A DNA stretch of 64,000 nucleotides from Sphingopyxis sp. YR583 (lineage in GTDB: Bacteria; Pseudomonadota; Alphaproteobacteria; Sphingomonadales; Sphingomonadaceae): NCBI RefSeq assembly GCF_900108295.1, contig NZ_FNWK01000004.1:186001-250000 (forward strand), read 5' to 3'. Below the pieces are notes generated by a model. It was not told where the DNA came from, searched no databases, and was given only the letters and a program-made list of their open reading frames with translations. The translations under genes were made by a program, and so were the position numbers. Shown piece after piece: positions 37,622-45,535 of the stretch; the stretch's first letter is position 1; each line of letters starts with the position of its first letter.

Positions 37622-38881
37622 ATGCGCCGGGTTGTGGTGACGGGTTTGGGTTTGGTGACGCCGCTGGGCGCCGATGTGGAAACCACATGGGCGAATTTGC
37701 TTGCGAGCAAATCGGGCGCGGGCACGATCACCCATTTCGACGCGTCGGATCAGAAATGCACGATCGCCTGCGAGGTGAAGGGCCCCGACCATGAATATGG
37801 CTTCGACCCCGCCAAGCGCGTCGATCACAAGGTGCAACGCCAGGTCGATCCCTTCATCATCTATGGCATCGATGCTGCGGGGCAGGCGATCGAAGACGCC
37901 GGCCTCGAGGATATGTCCGACGAGATGAAGCTGCGCGCCGGTTGCTCGATCGGTTCGGGCATCGGCGGCTTGCCAGGCATCGAAAGCGAAAGCCTGCTGC
38001 TCGCCGAAAAGGGCCCCGGCCGCGTTTCGCCGCACTTCGTCCACGGCCGCCTGATCAACCTGATCTCGGGCCAGGTCAGCATCAAATATGGTCTGCAGGG
38101 CCCCAATCATGCCGTCGTCACCGCCTGCTCGACCGGTGCGCATTCGATCGGCGATGCCGCGCGGATGATCCGCGACGACGACGCTGACATCATGCTCGCG
38201 GGCGGCGCCGAGGCGACGATCTGCCCGATCGGCATCGCGGGCTTCGCTCAGGCGCGCGCGCTCAACATGAGCTATAACGACCGCCCCGAAGCGGCGAGCC
38301 GCCCCTATGACAAGGATCGCGACGGTTTCGTGATGGGCGAAGGCGCCGGCGTCGTCGTGCTTGAGGAATATGAGCATGCCAAGGCACGCGGCGCAAAGAT
38401 CTATGCCGAAGTCGTCGGTTACGGCCTGTCGGGTGATGCCTATCATGTGACGGCGCCGCACCCCGAGGGTTCGGGCGCGTTCCGCTCGATGGAAATGGCG
38501 CTGAAAAAGGCGGGCATGACCCCGGCGGACATCGACTATATCAACGCCCACGGCACTTCGACGATGGCCGACACGATCGAACTCGGTGCGGTCAAGCGCC
38601 TGTTCGGCAACGAAATCGCCAATGTGTCGATGAGCTCGACCAAGTCGGCGATCGGCCATCTGCTCGGCGGTGCCGGCGCGGTCGAAACGATCTTCTGCAT
38701 CCTCGCGATCCGCGACCAGATCGTCCCCCCGACGCTCAATCTCGACAATCCCGACGAAGGAACCGAGGGCGTCGACCTGGTGCCGCACAAGGCGCGAAAG
38801 CGCGAAGTGAAGGCCGCGCTCAACAACAGCTTCGGCTTCGGCGGCACCAACGCCAGCGTCATCGTCAAGGCGATCGATTAA
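37622..38881 (+). CDS. fabF: 3-oxoacyl-ACP synthase II
   Basis: FabF condenses malonyl-ACP with acyl-ACP during fatty-acid elongation. The 419-residue thiolase-fold protein begins MRRVVVTGLGLVTPLG, has the nucleophile in TACSTGAHSIG (Cys near 168), and the two active-site histidines in NAHGTSTMADTIE and KSAIGHLLGGAG; the glycine-rich end is NNSFGFGGTNAS. The ATG at 37622 has AAGGA six bases upstream; ATGs at 37607 and 37616 do not fit. A hairpin repeat follows. Confidence 0.96.
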   Translation: MRRVVVTGLGLVTPLGADVETTWANLLASKSGAGTITHFDASDQKCTIACEVKGPDHEYGFDPAKRVDHKVQRQVDPFIIYGIDAAGQAIEDAGLEDMSDEMKLRAGCSIGSGIGGLPGIESESLLLAEKGPGRVSPHFVHGRLINLISGQVSIKYGLQGPNHAVVTACSTGAHSIGDAARMIRDDDADIMLAGGAEATICPIGIAGFAQARALNMSYNDRPEAASRPYDKDRDGFVMGEGAGVVVLEEYEHAKARGAKIYAEVVGYGLSGDAYHVTAPHPEGSGAFRSMEMALKKAGMTPADIDYINAHGTSTMADTIELGAVKRLFGNEIANVSMSSTKSAIGHLLGGAGAVETIFCILAIRDQIVPPTLNLDNPDEGTEGVDLVPHKARKREVKAALNNSFGFGGTNASVIVKAID

Positions 38882-38899
38882 ACCATCACTCCATATTTT

Positions 38900-38971
38900 C
38901 GTCATTCCCGCGAAAGCGGGAACCCAGCGAGCAACCGTTGCAACTGGGTTCCCGCTTTCGCGGGAATGACG
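38900..38971. repeat. REP-like inverted repeat after fabF
   Basis: Perfect 27-bp inverted arms (38900-38926 and 38945-38971), each itself a hairpin (CCCGCGAAAGCGGG), separated by 18 bases. The arms begin CGTCATTCCCGCGAAAGCGG, a repeat family seen widely in proteobacterial intergenic regions. It may also end the fabF transcript. Confidence 0.85.
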
Positions 38972-39123
38972 ATGTTGGTGACACGCCAAAACCTCTTTCC
39001 TACATTCCCCGGCCATGCTCTATCACCTTGTCGTCGGCCTCGGCTTAAAGCGACAAAGGAGACAGTTTCGGTCCGCACGTCCGTATCTTTTGTCTCTTTA
39101 AGGCGCCGAACAGGGAGAATATC

Positions 39124-40065
39124 GTGCATCCGTTCCGCTGGCTCACGATCGCGATTTTCGCCCTCCTGCTCGCCGCCTGCTCGGGCGGCGCACCAAAGGA
39201 TGCCGAGGTCGTGATCCCGCAGGGATCGAGCATCGCCAAAGCGGGACAGATTCTCGAGGACGCTGGCCTCGTCTCGGCCTCCAGCTTTCGTAACGAGGCG
39301 CGTTTCTTCGGATCGGACGATCCGATCAAGCCCGGCGAATATAAGGTCGAAAAGGGGATGGACGCGGGCGACATCCTCGAACTGTTCCAGTCGGGCAAGA
39401 CGATCCAGCGCATGGTCATGATTCCTGAGGGCATGCCCTCGATCATGGTGTGGGAACGGCTGATGGCCGAAAAGCGGCTGAAGGGCGAAATCCCCGTACC
39501 GGCTGAAGGCAGCATCCTGCCCGACAGCTATGCCTTCACCACCGGCGAAAGCCGCGCCGCGGTCGTCAAGCGAATGCAGGCCGCGATGGACAAGGCGTTC
39601 AACGAGCTTTGGGTGAAGCGCACGTCGCGCACCGCGGTGAAAGATCGCAACCAGGCGATGACGCTCGCCTCGATCGTCGAGAAGGAAACCGGCGTGGCTG
39701 CCGAACGCCGCACTGTGGCGGGCGTCTATACCAACCGCCTAGCGGTGGGCATGCGACTGCAGGCCGATCCGACAATCATCTACCCGATCACCAAGGGCAA
39801 GCCGCTCGGGCGCCGCATCCTGCGTTCCGAAATCCAGGCAGTGAACGGCTATAACACCTATAGCATGATCGGCTTGCCGCAGGGGCCGATCGCCAATCCG
39901 GGCAAGGCATCGATCGCCGCGGTGCTCGACCCCGAGGCGAACGACTATCTCTTCTTCGTCGCCAAGGGCGACGGCGGCCACATCTTCGCGCGCACGCTCG
40001 CCGACCATAATGCCAATGTGCAAAAATGGTATGCGCTTCGCCGCGAGCGGGGCGAGATGGAATAG
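39124..40065 (+). CDS. mltG: Endolytic transglycosylase MltG
   Basis: MltG cuts nascent glycan strands during peptidoglycan synthesis. The 313-residue protein has a LysM-like region (about 25-105) and the YceG/MltG catalytic domain with LASIVEKETGVAAERRTVAG (catalytic Glu in VEKET, near residue 183), then NRLAVGMRLQADPTIIY. The start is a GTG at 39124 with GGGAG about 6 bases before it. The N terminus ends in LLLAACSGG, a good lipobox, so this protein may be a lipoprotein rather than single-pass as in E. coli. Confidence 0.93.
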   Translation: MHPFRWLTIAIFALLLAACSGGAPKDAEVVIPQGSSIAKAGQILEDAGLVSASSFRNEARFFGSDDPIKPGEYKVEKGMDAGDILELFQSGKTIQRMVMIPEGMPSIMVWERLMAEKRLKGEIPVPAEGSILPDSYAFTTGESRAAVVKRMQAAMDKAFNELWVKRTSRTAVKDRNQAMTLASIVEKETGVAAERRTVAGVYTNRLAVGMRLQADPTIIYPITKGKPLGRRILRSEIQAVNGYNTYSMIGLPQGPIANPGKASIAAVLDPEANDYLFFVAKGDGGHIFARTLADHNANVQKWYALRRERGEME

Positions 40066-40118
40066 GCGGATTGCACATCCGCCGGGATGACGATGTCGAA
40101 AGAGAGAGAGAAGGGCAT

Positions 40119-40868
40119 ATGACCGCGAAACTCTTCATCCACGGCGTGCCCGACAGTCCCGCGATCTGGCGGCCGTTGCTCGCCGCCCTCGACCTCGGCG
40201 AAACGCCCGTCGCCGTTCCCGCGCTCCCCGGTTTCACGGCGCCGCTGCCGGACGGGTTTGCGGCCACCAAAGAGGCTTATGCCGACTGGGCAGTAGGGCA
40301 GGCGGAAAGCCTGTTTGCCGCGTATGGTCCGATCGATATCGTCGGTCACGACTGGGGCGCCCTGATCGCGCAGCGTGTCGCGATGCTCCGCCCGGACCTG
40401 ATCCGCAGCTGGGCGATTTCCAACGCCGTGATCGAACCGGAATATCGCGGCCATCGGATCGCGCGCATCTGGAACACGCCTATCCTCGGCGAGATATTCA
40501 TGGCACTGAGCAAGGCCGACAAGCTTGCGGATGGCCTCGCGGCACAGGGTATGCCCGCCGACATCGCGCAGGAGGAAGCGGTGCAGTGGGAAAACAAGGA
40601 CAAGCGCCGTGCCATCCTCAAACTCTATCGCTCGGCAAAGGGGCTGAGCTTCGAGCATGACTGGGCACGCGACATTCCTAAATTGCCCGCGAACGGCGCG
40701 CTGATCTGGGGTGAGGGCGACCCCTATGTCGAGTTGACGGTCGCGCAACGCTACGCAGCGACTAACGGTACGCCGCTAACCGTCATCGAAGGGGCGGGGC
40801 ATTGGGCGATCGCCGAGCGGCCGGTCGAGGTTACCGCGGCGCTCAAGGCTTTCTGGAGCGCGCTCTGA
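40119..40868 (+). CDS. Alpha/beta hydrolase with aspartate nucleophile motif
   Basis: A 249-residue alpha/beta hydrolase. The nucleophile elbow is GHDWGA (near 74-79), with aspartate in place of serine as in epoxide hydrolases and haloalkane dehalogenases; HGVPDSPAIW near 8-17 gives the HGxP oxyanion loop, WGEGDPYV the likely acid and GAGHWA the histidine. The cap domain lies near 115-190. The substrate (epoxide, haloalkane or other) cannot be told. GAAGGG is placed 4-9 bases before the ATG. No pathway neighbours. Confidence 0.82.
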   Translation: MTAKLFIHGVPDSPAIWRPLLAALDLGETPVAVPALPGFTAPLPDGFAATKEAYADWAVGQAESLFAAYGPIDIVGHDWGALIAQRVAMLRPDLIRSWAISNAVIEPEYRGHRIARIWNTPILGEIFMALSKADKLADGLAAQGMPADIAQEEAVQWENKDKRRAILKLYRSAKGLSFEHDWARDIPKLPANGALIWGEGDPYVELTVAQRYAATNGTPLTVIEGAGHWAIAERPVEVTAALKAFWSAL

Positions 40869-40976
40869 CATTCGATCGGAAGAGTGATCGCTTTGGCCGA
40901 TCATTCTAAGCCGATCAATCGATTGGATCGTGCGGCGGATTTACGGCATTGCGGTGCCAACGAGAAAGGGCGTCCC

Positions 40977-41582
40977 ATGGACGACGGCAAATCTCCCCCG
41001 AAACTGCCTCGACCATCACTTCTCGTATTAGCCGGCCCGGGCTTCCCCCCTCCCAACCGGACCGCTGGCGCCGTGCCCATCATCGTGACTGCGACGATGG
41101 GTGCGGCGGACCAGCGCTATTTCGACGTCCTGCGAAGCGCCCATTTCCCGCCCGAACGCAATCATCTCGCGGCTCATATCACCCTGTTCCATCAGTTGCC
41201 GCCATCATGCATCGACGAACTCGATCGCCTGGTGCGCGCAATCGCGGCCGACACGCCGCCGCCCGCCGCGAACCTGCGCGAGGTCTATTCGCTGGGGCAG
41301 GGGGTGGCCTTCCGGATCGACAGTCCTGACTTGCTCGCTATCCGCGACCGCATCGCCGATCATTTTGCTGGGATGCTGACCGCGCAGGACCGGGGAACGC
41401 CGCGCCTGCACATCACGGTCCAGAATAAAGTGAGCGCGGGAGAGGCGAGGGAACTGCTGACAAGGCTGTCCGCCGGTTTTCGTCCGCGCCCGCTGAAGAT
41501 CGCCGGACTGGCGGCGTATCATTATCTCGGCGGGCCTTGGCAGCCGGCCTTCGCACGCAATTTTCACCGTGCGCGTACATGA
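40977..41582 (+). CDS. 2H phosphoesterase (2'-5' RNA ligase-like)
   Basis: A 201-residue protein of the 2H phosphoesterase superfamily (LigT/2'-5' RNA ligase-like). The two HxT/S motifs are AHITLFHQ (near 64-71) and LHITVQNK (near 144-151), spaced as in the family; they form the active site for cyclic phosphodiester hydrolysis. The first 30 residues are proline-rich and poorly conserved, so a later start is possible. It lies just upstream of the tRNA-Met gene, same strand. The RNA substrate is unknown. Confidence 0.82.
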   Translation: MDDGKSPPKLPRPSLLVLAGPGFPPPNRTAGAVPIIVTATMGAADQRYFDVLRSAHFPPERNHLAAHITLFHQLPPSCIDELDRLVRAIAADTPPPAANLREVYSLGQGVAFRIDSPDLLAIRDRIADHFAGMLTAQDRGTPRLHITVQNKVSAGEARELLTRLSAGFRPRPLKIAGLAAYHYLGGPWQPAFARNFHRART

Positions 41583-41644
41583 TATTGACCCGGGGCCACA
41601 CCCTGCCTATAGGCGCGGCTCGCCCGACGCGGGCGGCCTTTCGG

Positions 41645-41721
41645 GGCGGAGTAGCTCAGCAGGTTAGAGCAGCGGAATCATAATCCGCGTGTCGGGGGTT
41701 CGAGTCCCTCCTCCGCTACCA
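41645..41721 (+). tRNA. tRNA-Met (anticodon CAT)
   Basis: A full 77-nt cloverleaf: acceptor GGCGGAG/CTCCGCT, D arm AGCTCAGCAGGTTAGAGC, anticodon stem GCGGA/TCCGC with loop ATCATAA (anticodon CAT), T arm GGGGGTTCGAGTCCCTC and an encoded CCA end. The anticodon stem lacks the three G:C pairs of initiator tRNA and the first pair is G:U, so it is an elongator tRNA-Met (an Ile2 tRNA with modified CAT is less likely). Confidence 0.93.
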
Positions 41722-42071
41722 ACCTATATAAATAATTGAAATAACTGGATAATTTCCGGATCGGGTGGCTACCACATTGATCGACATGGGCGAGCTAACC
41801 CATTGAAATATTAACGTTGGCTTTCGCCGCGAACTCGTGAATCGCTGCTCAACTCTTCCTCTTTGGGGGTATTTTTGGCTGTATCCCAAGTTGCCGCTTC
41901 GCGCCCGATCCCAGTCGTAACCGGTCGCGGGACGTCTGCCTCAAAGTTGCCGTTCGATTCCGAAGGAACGAACATCTGCGTCGCGCTGGCGGTGGCAACC
42001 CAATTTGGGTCGCGCTCCCGTCGATCACATCGAAAAGCGGGTTCTGATCAGTGGCGTCGCGGTTAGCGGGA
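41722..42071. other. Gene-free region after tRNA-Met
   Basis: About 350 bases without a credible gene. The first 100 bases are distinctly AT-rich (AACCTATATAAATAATTG). Short frames exist, but none has a family match or ribosome-binding site. I see no integrase, no second copy of the tRNA 3' end and no direct repeat, so an integration scar is only a suspicion. Confidence 0.45.
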
Positions 42072-42461
42072 TCAGCCCACCGCGACCACGGCCTCGATCT
42101 CTACCAGTGCGCCGTAGTGGAGCGGGCCGCTGGGAACGATTGAACGGGCTGGGCGGTGGGCGCCAAAGAAGCTGGCGTAGGCGGCGTTGACCTCGCCCCA
42201 ATGCGCGACATCGGTCACGTAGAGCGTGCAGCGAATGACATCCTCCTTCGCTGCGCCGACGACGCGGGCGATCGCTTCGATATTGCCGAGCGCAAAGAAC
42301 ACCTGATCGGCGACCGGCACGCTATCCGCCTCGGGGGTGTCCTTGGTCACGCCGAGTTGGCCGGACACATAGAGCGTATCCCGATGAAGGACTGCCTGGG
42401 CATAATGGCCGCCCGGCGGCGGGGCGTCGGCGCAGCGGATTTCGGTCAGCTTCTGGCTCAT
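42072..42461 (-). CDS. RidA family enamine/imine deaminase
   Basis: A 129-residue RidA/YjgF protein. RidA hydrolyses reactive enamines such as 2-aminoacrylate released by PLP dehydratases. The family fold ends with RSIVPSGPLHYGALVEIEAV, which carries the substrate-binding arginine (near residue 107) and the glutamate of VEIE; the opening GGHYAQAV and the LYVSGQLG strand are typical. It is the last gene of a HAD-DSD1-RidA set (18 nt after the DSD1-type gene), where a D-serine-dehydratase-like enzyme would make exactly this kind of enamine. Confidence 0.9.
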   Translation of the reverse strand: MSQKLTEIRCADAPPPGGHYAQAVLHRDTLYVSGQLGVTKDTPEADSVPVADQVFFALGNIEAIARVVGAAKEDVIRCTLYVTDVAHWGEVNAAYASFFGAHRPARSIVPSGPLHYGALVEIEAVVAVG

Positions 42462-42479
42462 TTCATTCTCCGAATATAG

Positions 42480-43610
42480 TTACCACCCGCCAGTGCGCGG
42501 CCATTTCGCGATGATCTCCCCCGCCTGGAGTACATCGTAGGATGTATAGGCGGCGCAGGTCAGACAGGCATGGTTCGGCAGGATGCGGACAAGGCTGCCG
42601 ATTGGCAGGCGGGCGAACCAGCTGTCGTCGGGAACCGGCACATTGCCATGCTCCTGATGAACCACCGTGACCGCGAGCGACCCGAGCGGTTCGAGCGTCA
42701 CGGCGTCGCAGACGAGGCCATAGCCCGCCTCGGGCAGGAAGCGATTTGCGCCGACGTCCTTTGACAGGGCGAGTGCGCCGGCATCGAGGATCAGGCTGGG
42801 ACCGTTGCGTTGATGCCCGATCACCGTCGCGAGCACGGAGACGGCTATATCCTCCTGCGTGCAGACGCCGCGCGAGAGCTGGGCCAGATCGTGGAACAGA
42901 TAGATGCCGGCGCGCACCTCGGTCACGCCCTCCAGATGTCCGGCGAAGAGGACAGTGGGTGTCGATCCGATGCTGACAATGGGGCATGGGTAGCCGCGCT
43001 CGCGGAGATAATCGGCCGAAGACACTGCGGCGAAGCGCTCGATCTCTGCCAGCGCCCGGACGGGCTCGGACTCGGCAAAGGCATAAGAATGCCCCGCGTG
43101 CGACATGATGCCCATGAGTTCGAGGTAGGGCGCAGCGGACGCGATGGCGTCGGCGACCTTGAGCAGCGCGGGCGACGCGGGTTCGACGCCGCTGCGATGT
43201 TCACCACAATCGACCTCGATCAGGACGCCGAAACGCGCGTCGAGGGCTGCTGCCGTCTGCCCGATTAATGCGGCGGCGTCGTGGTCGTCGACGACGAACA
43301 GCAGTCGAGCGCCGGTTTCGTGCTGGATGCGGTGGGCGCGGGCGAGCTTTCCCGGCGCTATTGCGGTCGAATAGAGGATGTCGCGCCAGCCAGCGGCGGC
43401 GAAATATTCGGCCTCGGCGAGCGTCGAGACGGTGATCGGTCCCCGTTCACCACCGGCGGCGATGCGCGCGACATTGGCCGATTTGGCGGTCTTGAGATGC
43501 GGGCGAAGGATGACGCCGAGGTCGGCGCAGCGCGCGCGCATCCGATCCGCGTTGCGCGTCAGTCGCGCGGAATCGAGGATCAGACGCGGCGTATCCAGCC
43601 TCTCGAACAT
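42480..43610 (-). CDS. DSD1-type PLP enzyme (D-serine dehydratase / D-threonine aldolase family)
   Basis: A 376-residue fold-type III PLP enzyme. The N-terminal alanine-racemase-like barrel begins LDTPRLILDSARLTRN, with the PLP lysine in RPHLKTAKS (near 39-47) and VSTLAEAEYFAAAGWRDILY. The C-terminal domain has the zinc-ligand pair HxC in PNHACLTC (near 349-356), as in metal-dependent D-serine dehydratase and D-threonine/3-hydroxy-D-aspartate aldolases. These activities cannot be separated by eye. I use the ATG at 43610; a GTG at 43628 overlapping the HAD stop is an alternative. RidA follows directly. Confidence 0.85.
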   Translation of the reverse strand: MFERLDTPRLILDSARLTRNADRMRARCADLGVILRPHLKTAKSANVARIAAGGERGPITVSTLAEAEYFAAAGWRDILYSTAIAPGKLARAHRIQHETGARLLFVVDDHDAAALIGQTAAALDARFGVLIEVDCGEHRSGVEPASPALLKVADAIASAAPYLELMGIMSHAGHSYAFAESEPVRALAEIERFAAVSSADYLRERGYPCPIVSIGSTPTVLFAGHLEGVTEVRAGIYLFHDLAQLSRGVCTQEDIAVSVLATVIGHQRNGPSLILDAGALALSKDVGANRFLPEAGYGLVCDAVTLEPLGSLAVTVVHQEHGNVPVPDDSWFARLPIGSLVRILPNHACLTCAAYTSYDVLQAGEIIAKWPRTGGW

Positions 43611-43624
43611 ATTCGCTTGTCCCT

Positions 43625-44257
43625 TCACAAAACCAGCTCTTCCAGCGGATCGAGCGTGTCCGCAATAAGCAAGGGCCGCGCCGTATCAGCGACGAACGGC
43701 AGCCCCGCCCGGTTGTGCCAGAAAACGGGCATACCGACCCCGGCTGCACCCGGAATGTCGGCGGGCGACCCTGCGACGAACAACGTCCGCGCGGGGTCGC
43801 TGCCAAGCCGGTCGAGCGCGGCGCGATATGGCTGCGGATGCGGCTTGTAATATCCCGCTTCTTCGGAGGTCACCACGGCCGAGAAGGGCACGCCGACGCG
43901 ATCCGCGGCTTGCCGCCCGAGCGTGGTCGAGCAATTGGTGACGACGCCGAGCCGGATACCGCGTGCGCTGAGCGCGCCGAGCACGCGCGAGACTTCGGGC
44001 CAAGGCTGGAGCGTGCTCCAGCGCGCCGTCAGTGCGTCGGCAGCGGCGAGGGCAAGGCCTGCCTCGCTCGCCGCCTCTCGAACCAGATCCTCATAGGGGC
44101 GATAGGCGCCGCAGCCATAGGTCAGCGTCAAATAGGCCCGGCGCCAGCGCAGCCCGTCCGCGGCCGACCCAGCCGCGCCGTTCCACAGCGACCAGGAATC
44201 GAGCAGAGCCGTCAGAAGGTCGAAGACGACCGCTTCGACCGGAACAATCTGTTTCAT
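43625..44257 (-). CDS. HAD family hydrolase (haloacid dehalogenase-like)
   Basis: A 210-residue HAD hydrolase. Motif I is VFDLLTALLDS near 11-21: the nucleophile aspartate is present but the second aspartate of DxD phosphatases is replaced by leucine, as in L-2-haloacid dehalogenases. Motif II is VVTNCS near 104-109, motif III is the lysine in YYKPHP, and motif IV region is FVAGSPADIPGA, where the usual DS..D is GSPAD. Substrate unknown. It is the first gene of a three-gene set with a LysR-type site 104-132 bases upstream. GGAG lies 8 bases before the ATG at 44257. Confidence 0.8.
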   Translation of the reverse strand: MKQIVPVEAVVFDLLTALLDSWSLWNGAAGSAADGLRWRRAYLTLTYGCGAYRPYEDLVREAASEAGLALAAADALTARWSTLQPWPEVSRVLGALSARGIRLGVVTNCSTTLGRQAADRVGVPFSAVVTSEEAGYYKPHPQPYRAALDRLGSDPARTLFVAGSPADIPGAAGVGMPVFWHNRAGLPFVADTARPLLIADTLDPLEELVL

Positions 44258-44360
44258 AGGCGGAGCTCCAAATCCCTTTTCGCCGGCCGGAAACCGGGCA
44301 ACCCCGATCCGGGCGGCGCCCTTGTCTCGAACCGCGACTAACAGGGATGGGACGGCAACG

Positions 44361-44389
44361 GCCAATGCCTGTTGCGGATGGAATTATGC
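44361..44389 (-). promoter_or_regulatory. Candidate shared LysR-type operator upstream of the HAD-DSD1-RidA set
   Basis: Read on the minus strand: GCATAATTCCAT, 9 bases, then GCATTGGC. The proximal end is 103 bases before the HAD start. The same arrangement occurs at 45400, 56229 and 57256, always pointing to the structural gene. Confidence 0.6.
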
Positions 44390-44430
44390 CTCTGCGTAAG
44401 CATGTTGGCGTGCCGGCCATCGTGGCGCAT

Positions 44431-45330
44431 CTATACCGCCGCGAGCCGCCAGAAGGTCTCGGCCGATGGTGATTGCCGGCCGCGAGGCCGATAGAGGCGG
44501 ACATCGACGGGAATGTCCCAGACCTCGTCGCTCGCGCGGACCAGCGCACCCTTCGCCAGATCTTCGGCGACGATACTTAGCGGAAGCCATGCGAGACCTT
44601 TGCCGTCCTTCGCCATGCGTGCGAGCACCAGCGTGTGCGAGGTGAAGACGGGCGTGAAGCTGGTCGGCATCGAACTGGTGCTGAGCATCGACGACACGAT
44701 GCGGTCCATGCCTGATTCCGCGCCATAAGCGAGCAGATTGACGGGGTCGCGGCCTTCACTGACGAGTGGGTGAAGCGGTGCGCCGCCGTCGTCGCGTGGC
44801 GCGCTGACCGGAACCAGCGCATCGGCGCCGAGGGAAATCGACTGAAAACCGGCTCCATCGAGAACCGATGGGGCGCCGCCATGAAAATAGCAGAGACAGA
44901 AATGCGCTTTCCCGTTGAGCATGATCTGTTCCGACGCGCCCATATTGTCGGCATTGAGCTGGATCGGAATCGCGGTGTCCATCATCGCCTGAAGCTGGGC
45001 GAGCCATTGCGGAAAGAAGTTCAGCGCGAGCGCGTGGGTGACGAGAATTTTGACCGTCGAGGCCGATGTGCCCGCTATCTCCTGCACCTCGCGGCGGCCG
45101 TGTTCGATGTCGCGCAATACGGTTTCGGCTATCGCGGCGAAACGCTTGCCCGCGGGGGTCAGGACAATCTGGTGTGTGCTGCGATCGACAAGCTCGACTC
45201 CCAGCCAGTCTTCGAGCGAACGAATGCGGCGGCTGAACGCTGGCTGCGTCACGCATCGCGCTGCCGCGGCACGCGAGAAATTTCCCGCGCGGATCAGGGC
45301 GCCAAAATCTTCCAGCCAGGCCATTTCCAT
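44431..45330 (-). CDS. LysR family transcription regulator 1
   Basis: A 299-residue LysR-type regulator. The N-terminal winged helix-turn-helix is seen as WLEDFGALIRAGNFSRAAAA and TQPAFSRRIRSLEDWLG (residues 4-44), followed by the effector-binding domain. The start at 45330 with GGAGGG upstream gives the normal domain start; the frame is open 108 codons further without family sequence. It diverges from the S9 peptidase gene, with one candidate operator between them. It is clearly paralogous to the LysR at 56322-57239 along most of its length, and resembles the HypT-like branch of the family. Confidence 0.92.
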   Translation of the reverse strand: MEMAWLEDFGALIRAGNFSRAAAARCVTQPAFSRRIRSLEDWLGVELVDRSTHQIVLTPAGKRFAAIAETVLRDIEHGRREVQEIAGTSASTVKILVTHALALNFFPQWLAQLQAMMDTAIPIQLNADNMGASEQIMLNGKAHFCLCYFHGGAPSVLDGAGFQSISLGADALVPVSAPRDDGGAPLHPLVSEGRDPVNLLAYGAESGMDRIVSSMLSTSSMPTSFTPVFTSHTLVLARMAKDGKGLAWLPLSIVAEDLAKGALVRASDEVWDIPVDVRLYRPRGRQSPSAETFWRLAAV

Positions 45331-45399
45331 CGTGCAATTCCCTCCGGCTCGTGGCGCCCTTGTAACCGATCGCGGGCGATCGCCCAGCCTTCCCGTCAT

Positions 45400-45428
45400 G
45401 CATGGTTTGATCCATATTCTGCATTGGC
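45400..45428 (+). promoter_or_regulatory. Candidate shared LysR-type operator between LysR 1 and S9 peptidase
   Basis: GCATGGTTTGAT, 9 bases, then GCATTGGC on the plus strand, pointing to the S9 peptidase start 107 bases downstream and about 70 bases from the divergent LysR 1 start. It matches the site at 57256-57284 in TTGAT-N9-GCATTGGC exactly. Confidence 0.65.
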
Positions 45429-45535
45429 CCTTGCGTGCGTCGATTGGCAGTCTGTGCTGGTCGAGGGAAATGCCCCCTCGTCCGAAGCCATAAATGGGCC
45501 GACGGGCGAGGGCGGTTTTCAGGGAGTGAGGGAAG

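Noticed and set aside
37538..39016. 492-codon open frame antisense to fabF that runs through the hairpin repeat
   Set aside because: Reads the repeat as protein (HSRESGNP-type sequence) and lies fully over fabF.
41645..41721. Initiator tRNA or tRNA-Ile2 instead of elongator tRNA-Met
   Set aside because: No triple G:C in the anticodon stem and ordinary acceptor, so not initiator; overall sequence fits elongator Met better than Ile2.
41863..42066. 67-codon frame after tRNA-Met considered as an integrase remnant
   Set aside because: No integrase motif and no ribosome-binding site; kept only as a suspicion in the boundary finding.
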